Assembly: GCF_947179165.1 (NCBI RefSeq)
Contig: NC_077246.1
Coordinates: forward strand, 73,288,421 to 73,352,420
Length of the DNA: 64,000 nt
Source of the DNA: Solanum dulcamara
Lineage: Eukaryota > Streptophyta > Magnoliopsida > Solanales > Solanaceae
Reading direction: 5' to 3'
The position numbers and the translations under genes are program-made. The notes under the pieces are model-generated. The model saw only the letters and a program-made list of their open reading frames with translations. It was not told the origin of the DNA and did not search any database. Positions 35,001 to 50,000 of this stretch are shown in pieces (the first letter of the stretch is position 1; every line of letters begins with the position of its first letter).

Positions 35001-38000
35001 TAGTAAAATCACCTAATTCCTGGTGCGTCACCAATAAAATGCTCCTAAACCCCTTTAATGCATCACCGGAGCTACTAGAGTCATTCCCCAGGTCGTTATA
35101 GATGCTACTGTGAAAGAATTTAAGAAAGTTTGACCCGGACCCCGGCACCTAAAAATCCGTGGGCTAACATACATGAAATATTGGCAAAATATTGCCTAAT
35201 TCCTGTTGTGTCGTTAATAAAATTCTCCTAAACCCCTCTAAAGCGCTGTTGGGGCTACTGGATTCGTTCTCCAGGTCCTTACGGACGATACTATTGAAGA
35301 ATCTAAGAATATTTGACCCAGACCCCCGGCACCTAAAAAACTGTAGGCTAACACATACGAAAAACTGGCAAAATTGCCAAATTCTTGTTGCGTCGCCAAT
35401 AAAATGCTTTTAAACCTCTCTAAAGCGCCGTCGGGTCTACTGAAGTCGTTTTCCAGGTCGTCACGGATTTTATTAACAAAAAATCTAAGAAAGTTCAACC
35501 CGGACCTCCGACACCTAATAATTTCGTGGGCTAACACACACGAAAAAGTGGCAAAATCGCCTAATTCCTGGTGCGTCGCCTATTAAATGCTCCTAAACCG
35601 CTCTAAAGCGATATCAGGGTTACTGGAGTCATTCTCCAGGTCCTTACGGATGATAGTATCGAAGATTCTATGAAAGTTCGACCCGGACCCCCGACACCTA
35701 ATCATCTATGGGCTAACACATACTAAAAATTGGCAAAATCATCTAATTCCTGTTGCATCTCAAATAAAATATTTCTTGTCCTATCAGAAATGCCGCCAGG
35801 TCTACTGAAGTAGTTCCCGAGGTCGTTACGGATGCTACTATGGAAAAATCTAAGAAAGTTCGACCCAAACCCCCGGCACTTAAAAAATTAGTGGGCTAAA
35901 ACACACGAGAAATTGGTAAAATTGCCTAATTCCTGTTGCGTCGCCAATAAAATACTCCAAAACCCCTCTAAAGCGCTGTCGGAGCTACTGGAGTTGTTAT
36001 CCAAGTCCTTACGGACGATATTATGGAAGAATCCAAGAAAATTCGACCCGAACACCCGGCATCGAAAAATCCATGGGCTAACACTCACGAAACACTTGCA
36101 AAATAGCCTAATTTTATTGCATCGCCAATAAAATGCTCTTAAACTCTCAAAAGCGTCATCGGGGCTACTGTAGTTGTTCCCCGGGTCGTTACGGATGCTA
36201 CTATTGAAGAATCCATGAAAGTTTGACCCGGACCCCCGGCACCTAAAAAATTAATAGGCTAAAATACACGAAAAATTGGTAAAATCATCTAATTCCTATT
36301 GCGTCGCTAATAAAATTCTCCAAAACCCCTCTAAAGCGCTACCAGGGCTACTGGAGTCGTTATCCAGGTCCTTACGGACGATACTATGGAAGAATCCAAC
36401 AAAATTCAATCCATACCCCTGACACCTAAAAATCTATGGGCTAACACACACGAAAAACTGGCAAATCGCCTAATTCCTGTTGCGTTGCCAATAAAATACT
36501 TCTAAACCCTTCTAGAGCACCACCGAGTCTACAGGAGTCGTTCTCCATTTCGTTACGGATGTTACTATGGAAGAATTCAAGAAAATTCGACCTGGACCCC
36601 CGGCACCTAAAAACTTCGTGGGCTAACACACATGAAAAATTGGTAAAATCGCCAAATTCCGGGTGCGTCACCAATAAAATACTCTTAAACCCCTATAAAG
36701 CATTTTCGAAGCAACTACAATCGTTTCCGAGGTTGTTACAGATGCTACTATGAAAGAATCTAAGAAAGTTCGACACGAACCTCTGGCACCTAAAAATATA
36801 TGGGCAAACACACACGAAACACTAGTACAATCGCCTTATTCATATTGCGTCGCCAATAAAATGCTCCTAAACCCCTCTAAAGCACCATCGGGACAACTAG
36901 AGTCGTTCTCTAGGTCGTTACAGATGCTACTTTTGAAGAAATTTAAGAAAGTTCGACCCGTACCCCTGGCACCTAAAAATATGTGGGCTAACACACGTGA
37001 AAAACTGGCAAAATTGCCTAATTCCTGTTGCGTCGCCTATAAAATGCTTCTAAACCCCTTTAAAGCGCCGCCGGGGCTATTGAAGTCATTCCCTAGGTCA
37101 TTACGGATGCTAATATGTAAGAATCCAAGAACTTTCTACCCGTACCCTCTGCACCATAAAATCTGTGGGTTAACACACACGAAAAAACTGGCAAAATCGC
37201 CTAATTCCTGTTGCGTCGCCAATAAAATGCTCCTAAACTCCTATAAAGCGCTGTCGGGGCTACTGGAGTTGTTCTCCAGGTCCTTACGGATGCTCCTATT
37301 GAAAAATCCAAGAAAGTTCCACCTGAACCCCGGTACGTAAAAATCTGTGGGCTAACACACACGAAAAACTGGCAAAATTTACGTAATTCTTGTTGCTCGC
37401 CAATAAAATGCTCTTAAACCCCTCTAAAGCGCTGTCGGGGCTACTGGAGTCGTTCCTTAGGTCATTATGGATGCTACTATGGAAGAAATTAAGAGAGTTC
37501 GACCCGGACATCCGGCACCTAAAAGATCTTTGGCCTAACAAACACGAAACACTAGCAAAATAGCCTAATTCCTATTGTGATGCCAAAAAAATGCATCTAA
37601 ACCTCTCTAAAGCACCGCCGTGGAAACTATAGTCGTTCCCTAGGTCGTTATGGATCCTACTATGGATGAATCCAAGAAAGTTCGACCTAGGCTCGGCACC
37701 TAAAAATCCGTAGGCTAACACACATGAAACCTTTGCAAAATTGCCTAATTCCTATTGCGTCGCCAATAAAATGCTCTTAAACCCTTCTAAAGCATCGCCG
37801 GGGCTACTAGAGTCATTCCCTAGATCGTTACGGATGCTATTATGAAGGAATACAAGAAAGATCAACCTAGACCCCCGGCACCTAAAATTTTGTGGGCTAA
37901 CATACATGAAAAACTGGCAAAATCGCCTAATTCCTGTTGCGTTACCAATAAAATGATTTTAAACCCCTCTAAAGCGTTGTCGGGGCTACTGGAGTCTTTC

Positions 38001-41000
38001 TTCAGGTCCTTACAGACGATACTCTGGAAGAATCCAAAAAAATTCAACCCGGACCCCTGACACCTAAAACTCTGTAGGCTAACACACACGAAAGACTTGC
38101 TAAATCGCATAATTCCTGTTGCGTCGCCAATAAAATGTTCTTAAACCCCTTTAAAGCATCAACGGGGATACTGTAGTTGCTCCCCAGGTCATTACGGATG
38201 CTACTATGGAAGAATCCAAGAAAACTCAACCCAAACACCCGGCACCTAAAAAATCTGTGGGCTAACACACACGAAAACTGCAAAATCGCCTAATTCCTAT
38301 TACATCGCCAATAAAATGCACCTAAGCCCCTCTAAAGCACCACCGAGGCAACTAGAATCATTCCCTAGTTAGTTATGGATTCTCCTATAGAAGAAACCAA
38401 GAAAGTTCGACGCAGACCCCCGACACCTAAAAATTCGTGGGCTAACAACACACATAAAAAACTAGAAAAATTGCCTAATTCCTATTGTGTAGCCAATAAA
38501 ATGCTCATAAACCCCTCTAAGGCATTGTCGGGGCTACTGAATTCATTTTCTAGGTCCTTACGGATGGTACTATGGCAGAATCCAAGAAAATTCAACCTGG
38601 ACCCCCGGTACCTAAAAATCCATGGGCTAACACACACGAAAAACTAGCAAAATTGCCTAATTCCTTTTGCGTCCCCAATAAAATGCTTTTAAATCCTTCT
38701 AAAGCATCATCGATGCTACTAGTGTTGTTCTCCAGGTCATTATGGATGCTACTATGGAGAAATATAAGAAATTTTGACTCGGACCCACGGCACCTAAAAA
38801 TCTGTGGGCAAACATATATGAAAATTTGGCAAAATTGCCTAATTACAGTTGTTTCGCCAATAAAATGCTCCTAAACCCCTCTAAAGTATCTCCAGGGCTA
38901 CTATAGACGTTTTCCAGGTCGTTACGGATGCTACTATGGAAGAATCCAAGAAACCTTGACCCGGACCCCCGGCACCTAAAAATCTGTGGGCTAACATATA
39001 TGAAAAACTGTCAACATCGCCTAATTAATGTTGTGTCGCGAATAAAATACTCCTAAAACCCTCTAAAGTGTTGTCGGAGCTGCTGGAGTCGTTCTCCAGG
39101 TCCTTACGGACGCTACTGTGGAATAATCCAAGAACATTCAACCCAAACCCCGAGCACCTTAAAATCTTTGGGCTAATACACATGAAAACTAGCAAAATTG
39201 CCTAATTCTTGTTGCGTCGCCAATAAAATGCTCCTAAACCTCTCTAAATCACCGCCAGGTCTACTGGAGTCGTTGCCCAAGTTGTTACGGATGCTACTAT
39301 GGAAGAATCTAAGAAAGTTTGACCCAGACCCCGACACCTAAAAAATTCATGGGGTAACACACACGAAAAATGCTCATAATCTCCTATAAAGAACCGCCGG
39401 AGCAACTAGAGTCATTTCCCAAGTCGTTACGGCTGATACTATAAAAGAATCTACGAAAGTTCGACCCGTACCCCTGGCACCTAAAAATCTGTGGGCTAAC
39501 ACACACGAAAAACTGGCAAAATAGCTTAATTCTTATTGCGTCGCCAATAAAATGCAACTAAACCCCTCTAAAGCACCGCCGGGGAAACTAGAGTCATTCC
39601 CGAGGTTGTTACGAATGCTACTATTAAAGAATTCAAAAATGTTTGACCCGAACCCTCGGCACCTAAAAATCCATGGGCTAACACAAGCGAAAAACTGGCA
39701 AAATTGCCTAATTCCTATTGCGTCGCCAATAAAATGCTCCTAAACCCCTCTAAAACATCTCCGGGGCTACTGGAGTCGTTCTCTAGGTCCTTACAGATGC
39801 TACTTCAGAAGAATTCAAAAATATTTGACCCAGACCTCCGGCACCAAAAAATCTATGAGCTAACACATACGAAACGCTTGCAAAATCGCCTAATTCCTGT
39901 TGCATCGCCAATAAAATTCTCTTAAACCCCTCTAAAGAGCCGTCGGGGCTAGTGGAGTCGTTCCTCGGGTCATTACCGATGCTACTATAGAAGAATACAA
40001 GAAATTTCGACTCGGACCCCCGGCACCTAAAAATCCATAGGATAACATACATGAAAAACTGGCAATATGGCCTAATTTCTATTGCATCGCCAACAAAATG
40101 CACCTAAACCCCTCTAAAGCACCGCTGAGACAAATATAGTCATTCCCTAGTTAGTTACGGATGCTCCTATAGAAGAAACCAAGAAAATTCAACCCGGACC
40201 CCCGGCACCTAAAAATTCGTGGGCTAACACACGAAAAATTGGCAAAATCGCCTAATTCCTGTTGCGTCGCCAATAAAATGCACCAAAATCCCTCTAACGC
40301 ATCGCCGAGGATACTGGAGTCATTCCCCAGATCGTTATAGATGCTACTATTGAATAATTTAAGAAAATTTGACCTGGACACTTGACACCTAAAATATCTG
40401 TGGGCTAACACACACAAAAAACTAGAAAAATCGCCTAATTCTTGTTGCGTCTCCAATAAAACATTCCTAAACCCCTCTATAGCTCCGCCGGGCTACTGGA
40501 GTCATTCCCAGGTACAAATGTTACTATGGAAGAATCCAAGAAAGTTCGACACAGACCCCCAGCACCTAAAAAATTTATAGGCTAACACACACAAAAACTT
40601 GGCAAAATCGCCTAATTACTGGTGCGTCGCCAAAAAAATGCTCCTAAACCCCTCGAATGCACCATCGGGGCTACTAGAGTCGTTCTCTTGGTCATTATAA
40701 ACGCTATTATGAAAGAATCCATGAAAATTCGATCCAGACATCAGGCACCTAAAAATCTGTTCAGTAACACACACAAAATACTGGGAAAATCGCCTAAATC
40801 CTGTTGTGTCACCAATAAAATGCTCCTAATCCCCTGTAAAGCACCATCAAGGCAACTAGACTCGTTCCCCTTCTCGTTACGGATGCTACGATGGAAGAAT
40901 CCAAGAAAGTTCAACTGGGACCCCCGACACCAAAAAACTTTGTGGGCTAACACACATGAAAAATTGGTAAAATCGCCTAATTACTAGTGCATCGCCAAGA

Positions 41001-44000
41001 AAATGCTCCTAAACCCCTCAAAGGCATCGTCGAGGCCACTGGAGTCATTCTCTTGGTCATTACGAATGCTACTATTGAAGAATCCCGGAAAATTCGACCC
41101 AAAAACCCGTCACCTAAAAAATCTGAGAGGTAACACATACAAAACACTAGCAAAATGGCCTAATTCCTGTTGCGTCGTCAATAAAATGCTTCTAATCCCC
41201 TTTAAAACATCATCGAGGCAACTAGAGTCGTTCTCCTGCTCGTTACGGATGCTAGTAAAGGAAGAATCTAAGAAAGTTCAATCCGAACCGCCGGCACCTA
41301 ACAATCTGTGGGCTAACACACACGAAACACTTGCAAAATTGCCTAATTCCTGTTGCGTCGCTAATAAAATGCTCATAAACCCTTCTAAAGCATCGCTGGG
41401 TCTAGTGGAGTCGTTCCCCAGGTTGTTACGGATGCTACTATGCAAGAATATAAGAAAGTTCGACTCAGACCACCGACACCTGAAAATCTGTGGGCTAACA
41501 TATATGAAAAACTGGTAAAATCGCCTAATTCTTGTTGCGTTGCCAATTAAATACTCCTAAACCCCTTTTAAAGCGTTGCCGGGGCTACTAGAGTCATTCT
41601 CCAGGTCCTTACAAATAATACTTTGGAAGAATTAAAGAAAATTCAATCCGGAGCCCGAGCACCTAAAAATCTGTGGGCTAACACACATTAAAAACTGGCA
41701 AAATTGTCTAATTCTTATTGTGTTACCAATAAAATGCTCATAAACCTCTCTAAATCATCGTCGGGTCTATTGGAGTTAGTCCCCAAGTCGTTACGGATGC
41801 TACTATGGAAGAATCGAAGAAAGTTTGACCCATACCCCCGGCACCTAAAAAATTCGTAGGCTAACACACACAAAAGTTTGGTAAAATTGCCTAATTTTAG
41901 GTGTGTCGCCAATAAAATGATTCTAATCCCCAATAAAGCACCGCCGGAGAAACTAGAGTCATTTCCCAAGTCATTATGGCTGATACTATAAAATAATCTA
42001 AGAAAGTTCTACATGGACCCCGGCACCTAAAAATCTATAGGCTAACACACACAAAAAACTGGCAAAATCGCCTAATTCCTGTTGCGTTGCTAATAAAATG
42101 CTCCTTAACCCCTCTAAACTACCGCCAGGAAACTACAGTTGTTCCCCAGGTCATTACAGATGATACTATTGAAGAATTCTAGAAAGTTTGACCCGAACCC
42201 CCGGCACCTAAAAATCCATGGGCTAACACACGCGAAAAACTAGCAAAATTGCCTAATTCCTTTTGCATCGCCAATAAAATGCTCCTAAACCCCTCTAAAG
42301 CACCACCGGGGATATTGGAGACATTCTCAAGGTCGTTACGGCTGATATTATGGAAGAATCCAAGAAAATTTGACCCAGACACACGGCACCTAAAAATCCA
42401 TAGGCTAACACACACGAAACACTTGCAAAATAGCCTAACTCCTATTGTGTCGCCAATAAAATGCTCTTAAACTCTCTAAAATGTCATCGGAGCTACTAGA
42501 GTTGTTCTCCAAGTCGTTACGGATGCTACTATAGACGAATCTAAGAAAGTTCAACCCGGACCCCCGGCACCTAAACATCCATAGGCTAACACACATGAAA
42601 AAACAAAAAATTGCCCAATTCATGTTGCATCGCCAATAAAATACTCCTAAACCCATCTAAAGCGTTTTTGGGGTTACTGGAGTCATTCTCCATGTCCTTA
42701 CAGAAGCTACTATGGAAGAATCTAAGAAAATATGACCCGGACCATGGCACTTAAAAATCTGTGGGCTAGCACACACGAAAAACTCGCCAAATCGCCTAAT
42801 TCCTATTGTGTCGCCAATAATATACTCCTAAACCCCTCTAAAGCACCGCCGGGGCTACTAGAGTCATTCCCTAGGTTATTATGGATACTATTATGGAAGA
42901 ATATAAGAACGTTCTACCTGAACCTCCGGTACCATAAAATGTGTGGGCTAACACACATGAAAATTGGCAAAATCGCCTAATTTCTGGTGCATCGCAAATA
43001 AAATGCTCTTAAACCCCTCTAAAGTGCTGCCAGGGCAACTAGAGTCGTTCCCCATATCCTTACGGATGCTACTATGGAAGAATCCAAGATAGTTTGACCC
43101 AGACCCCAGCACCTAAAAATCCGTGGGCTAACACACAAAAAAACTGGCAAAATCGCCTAATTACTGTTGTGTCGCCAATAAAATGCTTCTAAACTCCTCT
43201 AAAGCGCTGTTGGGCCTACTGGAGTCATTCTCCAGGTCCTTATAGATGCTACTGTTGAAGAATCCAAGAAAGTTCCACCTGACCCCCAGTACCTAAAAAT
43301 CTGTGGGCTAACACACACGAAAAACTGGCAAAAATTATGTAATTCCTGTTGCGTTGCCAATAAAATGCTCTTAAACCTCTCTAAAGCATCGCCGGGACAA
43401 CTAGAGTTGTTCCCTAGGTCATTACAAATGCTACTATTGAAGCATTCAATAAATTTTGACCCAGACCCCTGACACCTAAAAATCCATGGGCAAACACATG
43501 CGAAACACTGGCAAAATCGCCAAATTCTTATTGCATCGCCAATAAAATTTTCTTAAACCCTTCTAAAGCATCATCGGAGCTACTGGAGTTTTTCCCCAGG
43601 TTGTTACGGATGATACTATGGAAGAATCCAAGAAATTTCGACTCGGACCCTCGGCACCTAAAAATCTGTGGGCTAACATACACGAAAAACTGGCAAAATC
43701 ACCTAATTCCTCTTGCATTGCCAATAAAATGCTCCTAAACCCCTCTAAAGCATTGCCAGGGCTACTGGAGTCATTCTCCAGATCACTACGGATGCTACTA
43801 TGGAAGAATACAAGAAAGTTTGATCCGGACCCCAAGCACCTAAAAATTTGTGGGCTAATACACACGAAAAACTGGCAAAATCACCTAATTCTTGTTGCGT
43901 CTCCAATAAAATGTTCCTAAACTCCTCTAAAGCACCGCCAGACTAATGGAATCATTCCCCAGGTCTTTACAGATGCTACTATGGAAGAATCCAAGAAAGT

Positions 44001-47000
44001 TCGGCTCGGACCCCCCGCACCTAAAAAATTTGTTGACTAACAAACACAAAAAAGTGGCAAAATCGCCTAATTCCTGGTGCGACGCCAATAAAATGCTCCT
44101 AAACACCTCTAAAATATCGTCTGGGCTGCTGGAGTCATTCCCCAAGTCGTTACGGATGCTACTATGAAAGAATTCAAGAAATTTCGACCCGAACACCCGA
44201 CACCTAAAAAGTCTGTGGGCTAACACACACGAAAAACTAGAAAAGTCGCCTAATTTCTGTTGCATCGCTAATAAAATACCCCTAAACTCCTCTACAGCAC
44301 CAATGGGGAAACTAGAGTCGTTCCCTAAGTCGTTACAGATACTACTATAGAAGAATCGAAGAAGGTTTGACCCGTACCCCCGATACCTAAAAATTTGTAG
44401 GCTACCATATAAGAAAAATTAGAAAAATTGCCTAATTCCTGTTGCGTCACCAATAAAATGCTCCTAAACCACTCTAAAGCACTGTTGGGGCTACTAAAGT
44501 CATTCGCCAGGTCCTTACGGACGCTACTATGGAAGAATCCAAGAAAATTTGACCCAGACCCATGACACCAAAAAATCTGTGGGCTAACACATAGGAAACA
44601 CTGGCAAAATCGCCTAACTCCTGTTGCATCGCCAATAAAATTCTCTTAAACCCCTCTAAAGCGTCGCCGGGGCTACTGGATTCGTTCTCCAGGTCGTTAC
44701 GGATGCTTCTATGGAAGAATCCAAGAAATTTTGACCCGAACCCCCGACACCTAAAAATTCGTGTTCAAACATACATAAAAAATTGTCAAAATTACCTAAT
44801 TCCTCTTGCGTTGCCAATAAAATGCTTCTAAACCCCTCTAAAGCACTGTTTGTGCTACTGGAGTCATTCTCTAGTTCCTTATGGACGCTATTATGGCAGA
44901 ATCCAAGAAAATTCAACTCGGACCCCCAGCACCTAAAAATCTGTGGGCTAACACACACGATAAGTTCGCAAAATTGCCTAATTTCTCTTACGTCGCCAAT
45001 AAAATGCTCTTAAATCCCTCTAAAGTATCACCGAGGCTACTGAAGTCGTTCCTTAGGTTTTTACGAAGCTACTATTGAAGAATCTGAGAAAGTTCTACCA
45101 AAACACCCGGTACCTAAAAAATTTATGGGCTAACACACACAAAAAGCTGGCAAAATCGCCTAATTCCTATTGCGTCGCCAATAAAATACTCCTAAACCCC
45201 TCTAAAGCACCGCCGGGGCTACTGAAGTCGTTCCCCAGGTCATTACGGATGTTACCATGGAAGAATCCAAGAAAGATCAACCCGGACCCCCAACACCTAA
45301 AAATCCATGGGCTAACAAACGAAAAACTAGCAAAATCATTTAATTCCTGTTGCGTCACCAATAAAATGTTCTAAACCCCTCTAAAGCACCACCGGAGCAA
45401 ATAGAGTCATTCCCCATGTCGTTACAGATGCTACTATGGAAGAATCCATAAAAGTTTGACCCAAACCCCCGGCACCTAAAAAATCCATGAGCTACCACAC
45501 ACGAAAAACTGGCAAAATCGCCTAATTCCTATTGCATCGCTAATAAGAAGTTTCTAAACTCCTCTAAAACACCTTCGTGGTTACTGGAGTCGTCCAGGTC
45601 CTTATGGATACTACTATTGATAAATCTAAGAAAATTCAACCCGTACCCCGACACCTACAAATCCTTGGGCTAACACAATCAAAAAACTAGCAAAATTGCC
45701 TAATTCCTATTGCGTCGCCAATAAAATGCTCTTAAACTCTTCTAAAGCATCGTCGTAGATACTGGAGTCGTTCCCCGGGTCATTACGGATGCTACTATGG
45801 AAGAATCCAAGAAAATTCGACCTAGACACCCGACACCTAAAAAAATCGTGGGCTAACACACATGAAAAACTGGCAAAATTGCCTAATTCCTATTGCATCT
45901 CTAATAAAATGTTTCTAAATCCCTCTATAGCGTTGTCGATCTACTATAGTCATTCTCCAGATCATTACGGATGCAATTATGGAAAAATCCTAGAAAGTTC
46001 AACCCGAACCCCCGGTATCTAAAAAAATCGTAGACTAACACACACAAATAATTAGCAAAATTGCCTAATTACTGGTGCGTCGCCAATAAAATGCTCCTAA
46101 ACCTCTCTAAGGCGCAGTCGGGGCTACTGGGGTAATTCCCAAGGTCATTACAAATGCTACAATGCAAAAATCTAAGAAAAATATGACTCGGACCCCGGTA
46201 TCTAAAAATCCATGGGCTAACACACACGATAAACTAGAAATATTGCCTAATTTCTGTTACGTCGCTAATAAAATGTTCTTAAACCCCTCTAAAGCATTGT
46301 CGGGGATACTGGAGTCATTCCCCAGGTTGTTACGGATGCTACTAAGGAAGAATCCAAGAAATTTCAACCTAGACCTCCATCACTTAAAAATCTGTGGGCT
46401 AACACACACGAAAAACTGACAAAATAGCCTAATTCCTGTTTCGTCTTCAATAAAATGTTCCTAAATCCCTCTAAAGCACCGCCGGGCTACTTGAGTCATT
46501 CCCCAAGTCTTTATGGATGCTAATATGGAAAAATCCAAGAAAGTTCGACCCGGACCCCCGGCACGTAAAAAGTTCGTGGGCTAACACATACAAAAAATTG
46601 GCAAAATCGCCTAATGCCTAGTACGTCGCCAATAAATGCTCCTAAACCTCACTAAATCGCAGTAGGGGCAACTAGAGTCGTTCCCTAGGTCTTTATAGAT
46701 GCTACTATGGAAGAATCAAAAAAAGTAAGACCCAGACCCCCGCCACAGAAAATATTCATAGGCTAACACACACGAAAAATTGGCAAAATCGCCTAATTCC
46801 TATTGCGTCGCCAATAAAATTCTCCTAAACACCTCTAAATGTTGTTGGGGCTACTGAACTCATTCTCCAGGTCCTTACGGACACTACTACGAAAGAATCC
46901 AAGTAAATATGACCTGACCCCCGGCACCTAAAAATCTGTGGGCTAACACACACGAAAAATTGGCAAAATTGCCTAATTCCTGTTGTGTCGCTAATAAAAT

Positions 47001-50000
47001 ACTCATAAACCCTTCTGAAGCATCGTTGGGGCTACTAGAGTAGTTACCCAGGTCCTTACGGATGCTATTATATAAGAATCCAAGAAAGTTTGACCCGAAC
47101 CTCTGGCACCTAAAAATCTGTGAGCTAACATACATGAAAAACTGGCAAAATCCCCTAATTCTTGATACGTCGCCAATAAAATGCTCCAAAACCCCTCTAA
47201 AGCATTGCCGGGGCAACTGGAGTCATTTTCCAGGTCTTTACGGACAATACTATAAAGAATCTAAGAATATTTGACCTGAACCCACGGCACCTAAATATCT
47301 GGAGGCTAATACACACAATAAACTGGCAAAATTACCTAATTACTGTTGCGTCGCCAATAAAATGCTCTAAAATCCCTCTAAAGCGTTGTCGGGGCTACTA
47401 GAGTCACTCCCTAGGTCTTAACGAATGCTACTATTGAAGAATCCAAGAAAGTTCGACCCGAACACCCGGCACCTAAAAATCTGTGGGCTAACACATATGA
47501 AAAACTGGCAAAGTCCCTTAAATCCTGTTGTGTCGCCTATAAAATGATCCTAAACCCCTCTAAAGCACCGTCGAGGCAACTAGAGTCATTCTCCAGGTCA
47601 TTACAGATGCTTCTATGGAAGAATCTTAGAAAGTTTGAATCGGACCGCCGGCACCAAAAAATTTATGGGCTAACACACACTAAAAATTAGCAAAATCGCC
47701 TAATTCCTATTTCATCGCTAATAAAATGCTCCTAAACCCCTCTAAAGCGTTCTCCAGGTCCTTATGGACGCTGCTATGGAGGAATCCAAAATATTTGACC
47801 CGGACCCTCGACACCAAAAAATTCATGGGCTAACACACACGAAAAATTGTCAAAATTGCCTAATTCTTATTGCGTAGCTAATAAAATACTCTTAAGCCCC
47901 TATAAAGCATCGCTGGGGTTACTGGAGTTGTTCTTCAGGTACTTACGAATGCTACTGTTGAAAAATCTAAGAAAATTCGACCCGGACCCCAGCACCTAAA
48001 AGTCTGTGGGCTAACACATACAAAAAACTGGCAAAATTGCCTAATTCCAGTTGTGTTGCCAATAAAATGTTCCTCAATACCTCTAAAGCACCGCCAGGCT
48101 ACTGGAGTTGTTTCTCATGTCGTTATGAATGCTACTCTAGAAGAATCCTAGAAAGTTCGACCCAGACCTTCGGCACCTAAAATATTCGTGGGCTAACACA
48201 CATGAAAAATTGGCAAAATCGCCTAATTCTTATTACGTCGCCAATAAAATACTCTTAAACCCCTCTAAAGCATCGCCGGAGCTACTGGAGTCTTTTCCTG
48301 ATCGTTACGGATGCTACTATGGAAAAATCCAACAAAGTTCGACCCGAACCCCTGGCACCTAAAAATCTGTGGGCTAACACACATGGAAAACTGTCAAAAT
48401 CGTTTAATTCCTATTGAGTAGCCAATAAAATACTCCTAAACCCCTCTAAAGCGTTGTCGGGGTTACTGGAGTTGTTCTGCAAGTCCTTACGGATGCTACT
48501 ATTGAAGAATCTAAGAAAATTTGACCCGGACCCCAGCACCTAAAAATCTGCGGGCTAACACACACGAAAAACTGGCAAAATCGCCTAATTCCAGTTGTGT
48601 TGCCAATAAAATATTCCTCAATACCTCTAAAGCGCCGCTAGGCTACTAGAGTCATTTCTCAGGTCGTTACGGATGCTACTATGGAAGAATCCTAGAAAGT
48701 TCAATCCAGACCTCCGGCACCTAAAATATTCGTGGGCTAACACACATGAAAAATTGGCAAAATCTCCTAATTCCTATTGCGTCGCCAATAAAATACTCCT
48801 AGCCCCCTCTAAAGCATCATCGGGGCTACGGAGTCGTTCCCTAGGTTGATATGGATGCTACCATGGAAGAATCCTAGAAAGTTTGATCCGTACATCCGGC
48901 ACCTAAAAAATTCGTGGGCTAACACATATGAAAAACTGCAAAATCTCCTACTTCCTATTGTGTCGCCAATAAAATGCTCCTAAACCCCTCTAAAGCATTG
49001 TCGGGTCTACAGGAGTCGTTCCCCAAGTCGTTACGGATGCTACCATGGAAGAAAACATGAAACTTCGACCCGGACACCCGGCACCTAAAAACTCTGTGGG
49101 CTAACACACACGAAAAGCTGGCAAAATCGTCTAATTCCTGTTGCGTCGCCAATAAATTCCTCTTCAACACCTCTAGAACACCACCGGGGCAACAAGAGTC
49201 ATTCCCAGGTCGTTAGGGCTGCTACTATGGAAGAATCACAGAAATTTCAACCTAGACCCCGAGCACCTAAAAAATCCGTGTGCTAACATACACGAAAAAC
49301 TGGCAAAATCATCTAATTCCTATTACATCGCCAATAAAATGCTCCTCAACCACTCTAAAGTGTTGTCGGGACTACTGGAGTTGTTCTCCAGGTCCTTACG
49401 GATGCTGCTATGGAGGAATCCAAAATATTCAACATAGACCCTCGATACCTAAAAATCTGTGGGCTAACACACACGAAAAACTGGAAAAATTGCCTAATTC
49501 TTGTTGCATCGCCAATAAAATGCTCTTAAACCCCTCTAAAGCATCGCCGGGGATACTAGAGTCTTTCCCATGTCGTTACAGATGCTACTATTGACGAATC
49601 CAAGAAAGTTCGACCTGGACCCCTGGCACCTAAAAATTCGTGGGCTGACACACAGGGAAAACTATCAAAATCGCCTAATTCTTATTGCGTATCCAATAAA
49701 ATGCTCTTACATCCCTCTAAAGTGTCACCGGGGTTACTGGAGTTGTTCTGCAGGTCTTTATGGACGCTACTATTGAAGAATCTAAGAAAATTTGATCCGG
49801 ACCCTAGCACCTAAAATATTCGTGGGCAAACACACAAGAAAAATTGGCAAAATTGCCTAATTACTATTGCATCGCCAACAAAATGCCCATAAACCCTCAA
49901 AAGCGCCACCAAGGCTACTGGAGTCATTCTCCATGTCGTTACGGATGCTACCATGAAAGAATCCTAGAAATTTCGACCCGAACCTCCGGAACCTAAAAAA

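Noticed and set aside
36750..37340. 196-codon open frame on the + strand as a gene
   Set aside because: Also satellite translation, with the same MLLNPSKAP...SFPRSL peptide repeating every ~61 residues as in dozens of other frames.
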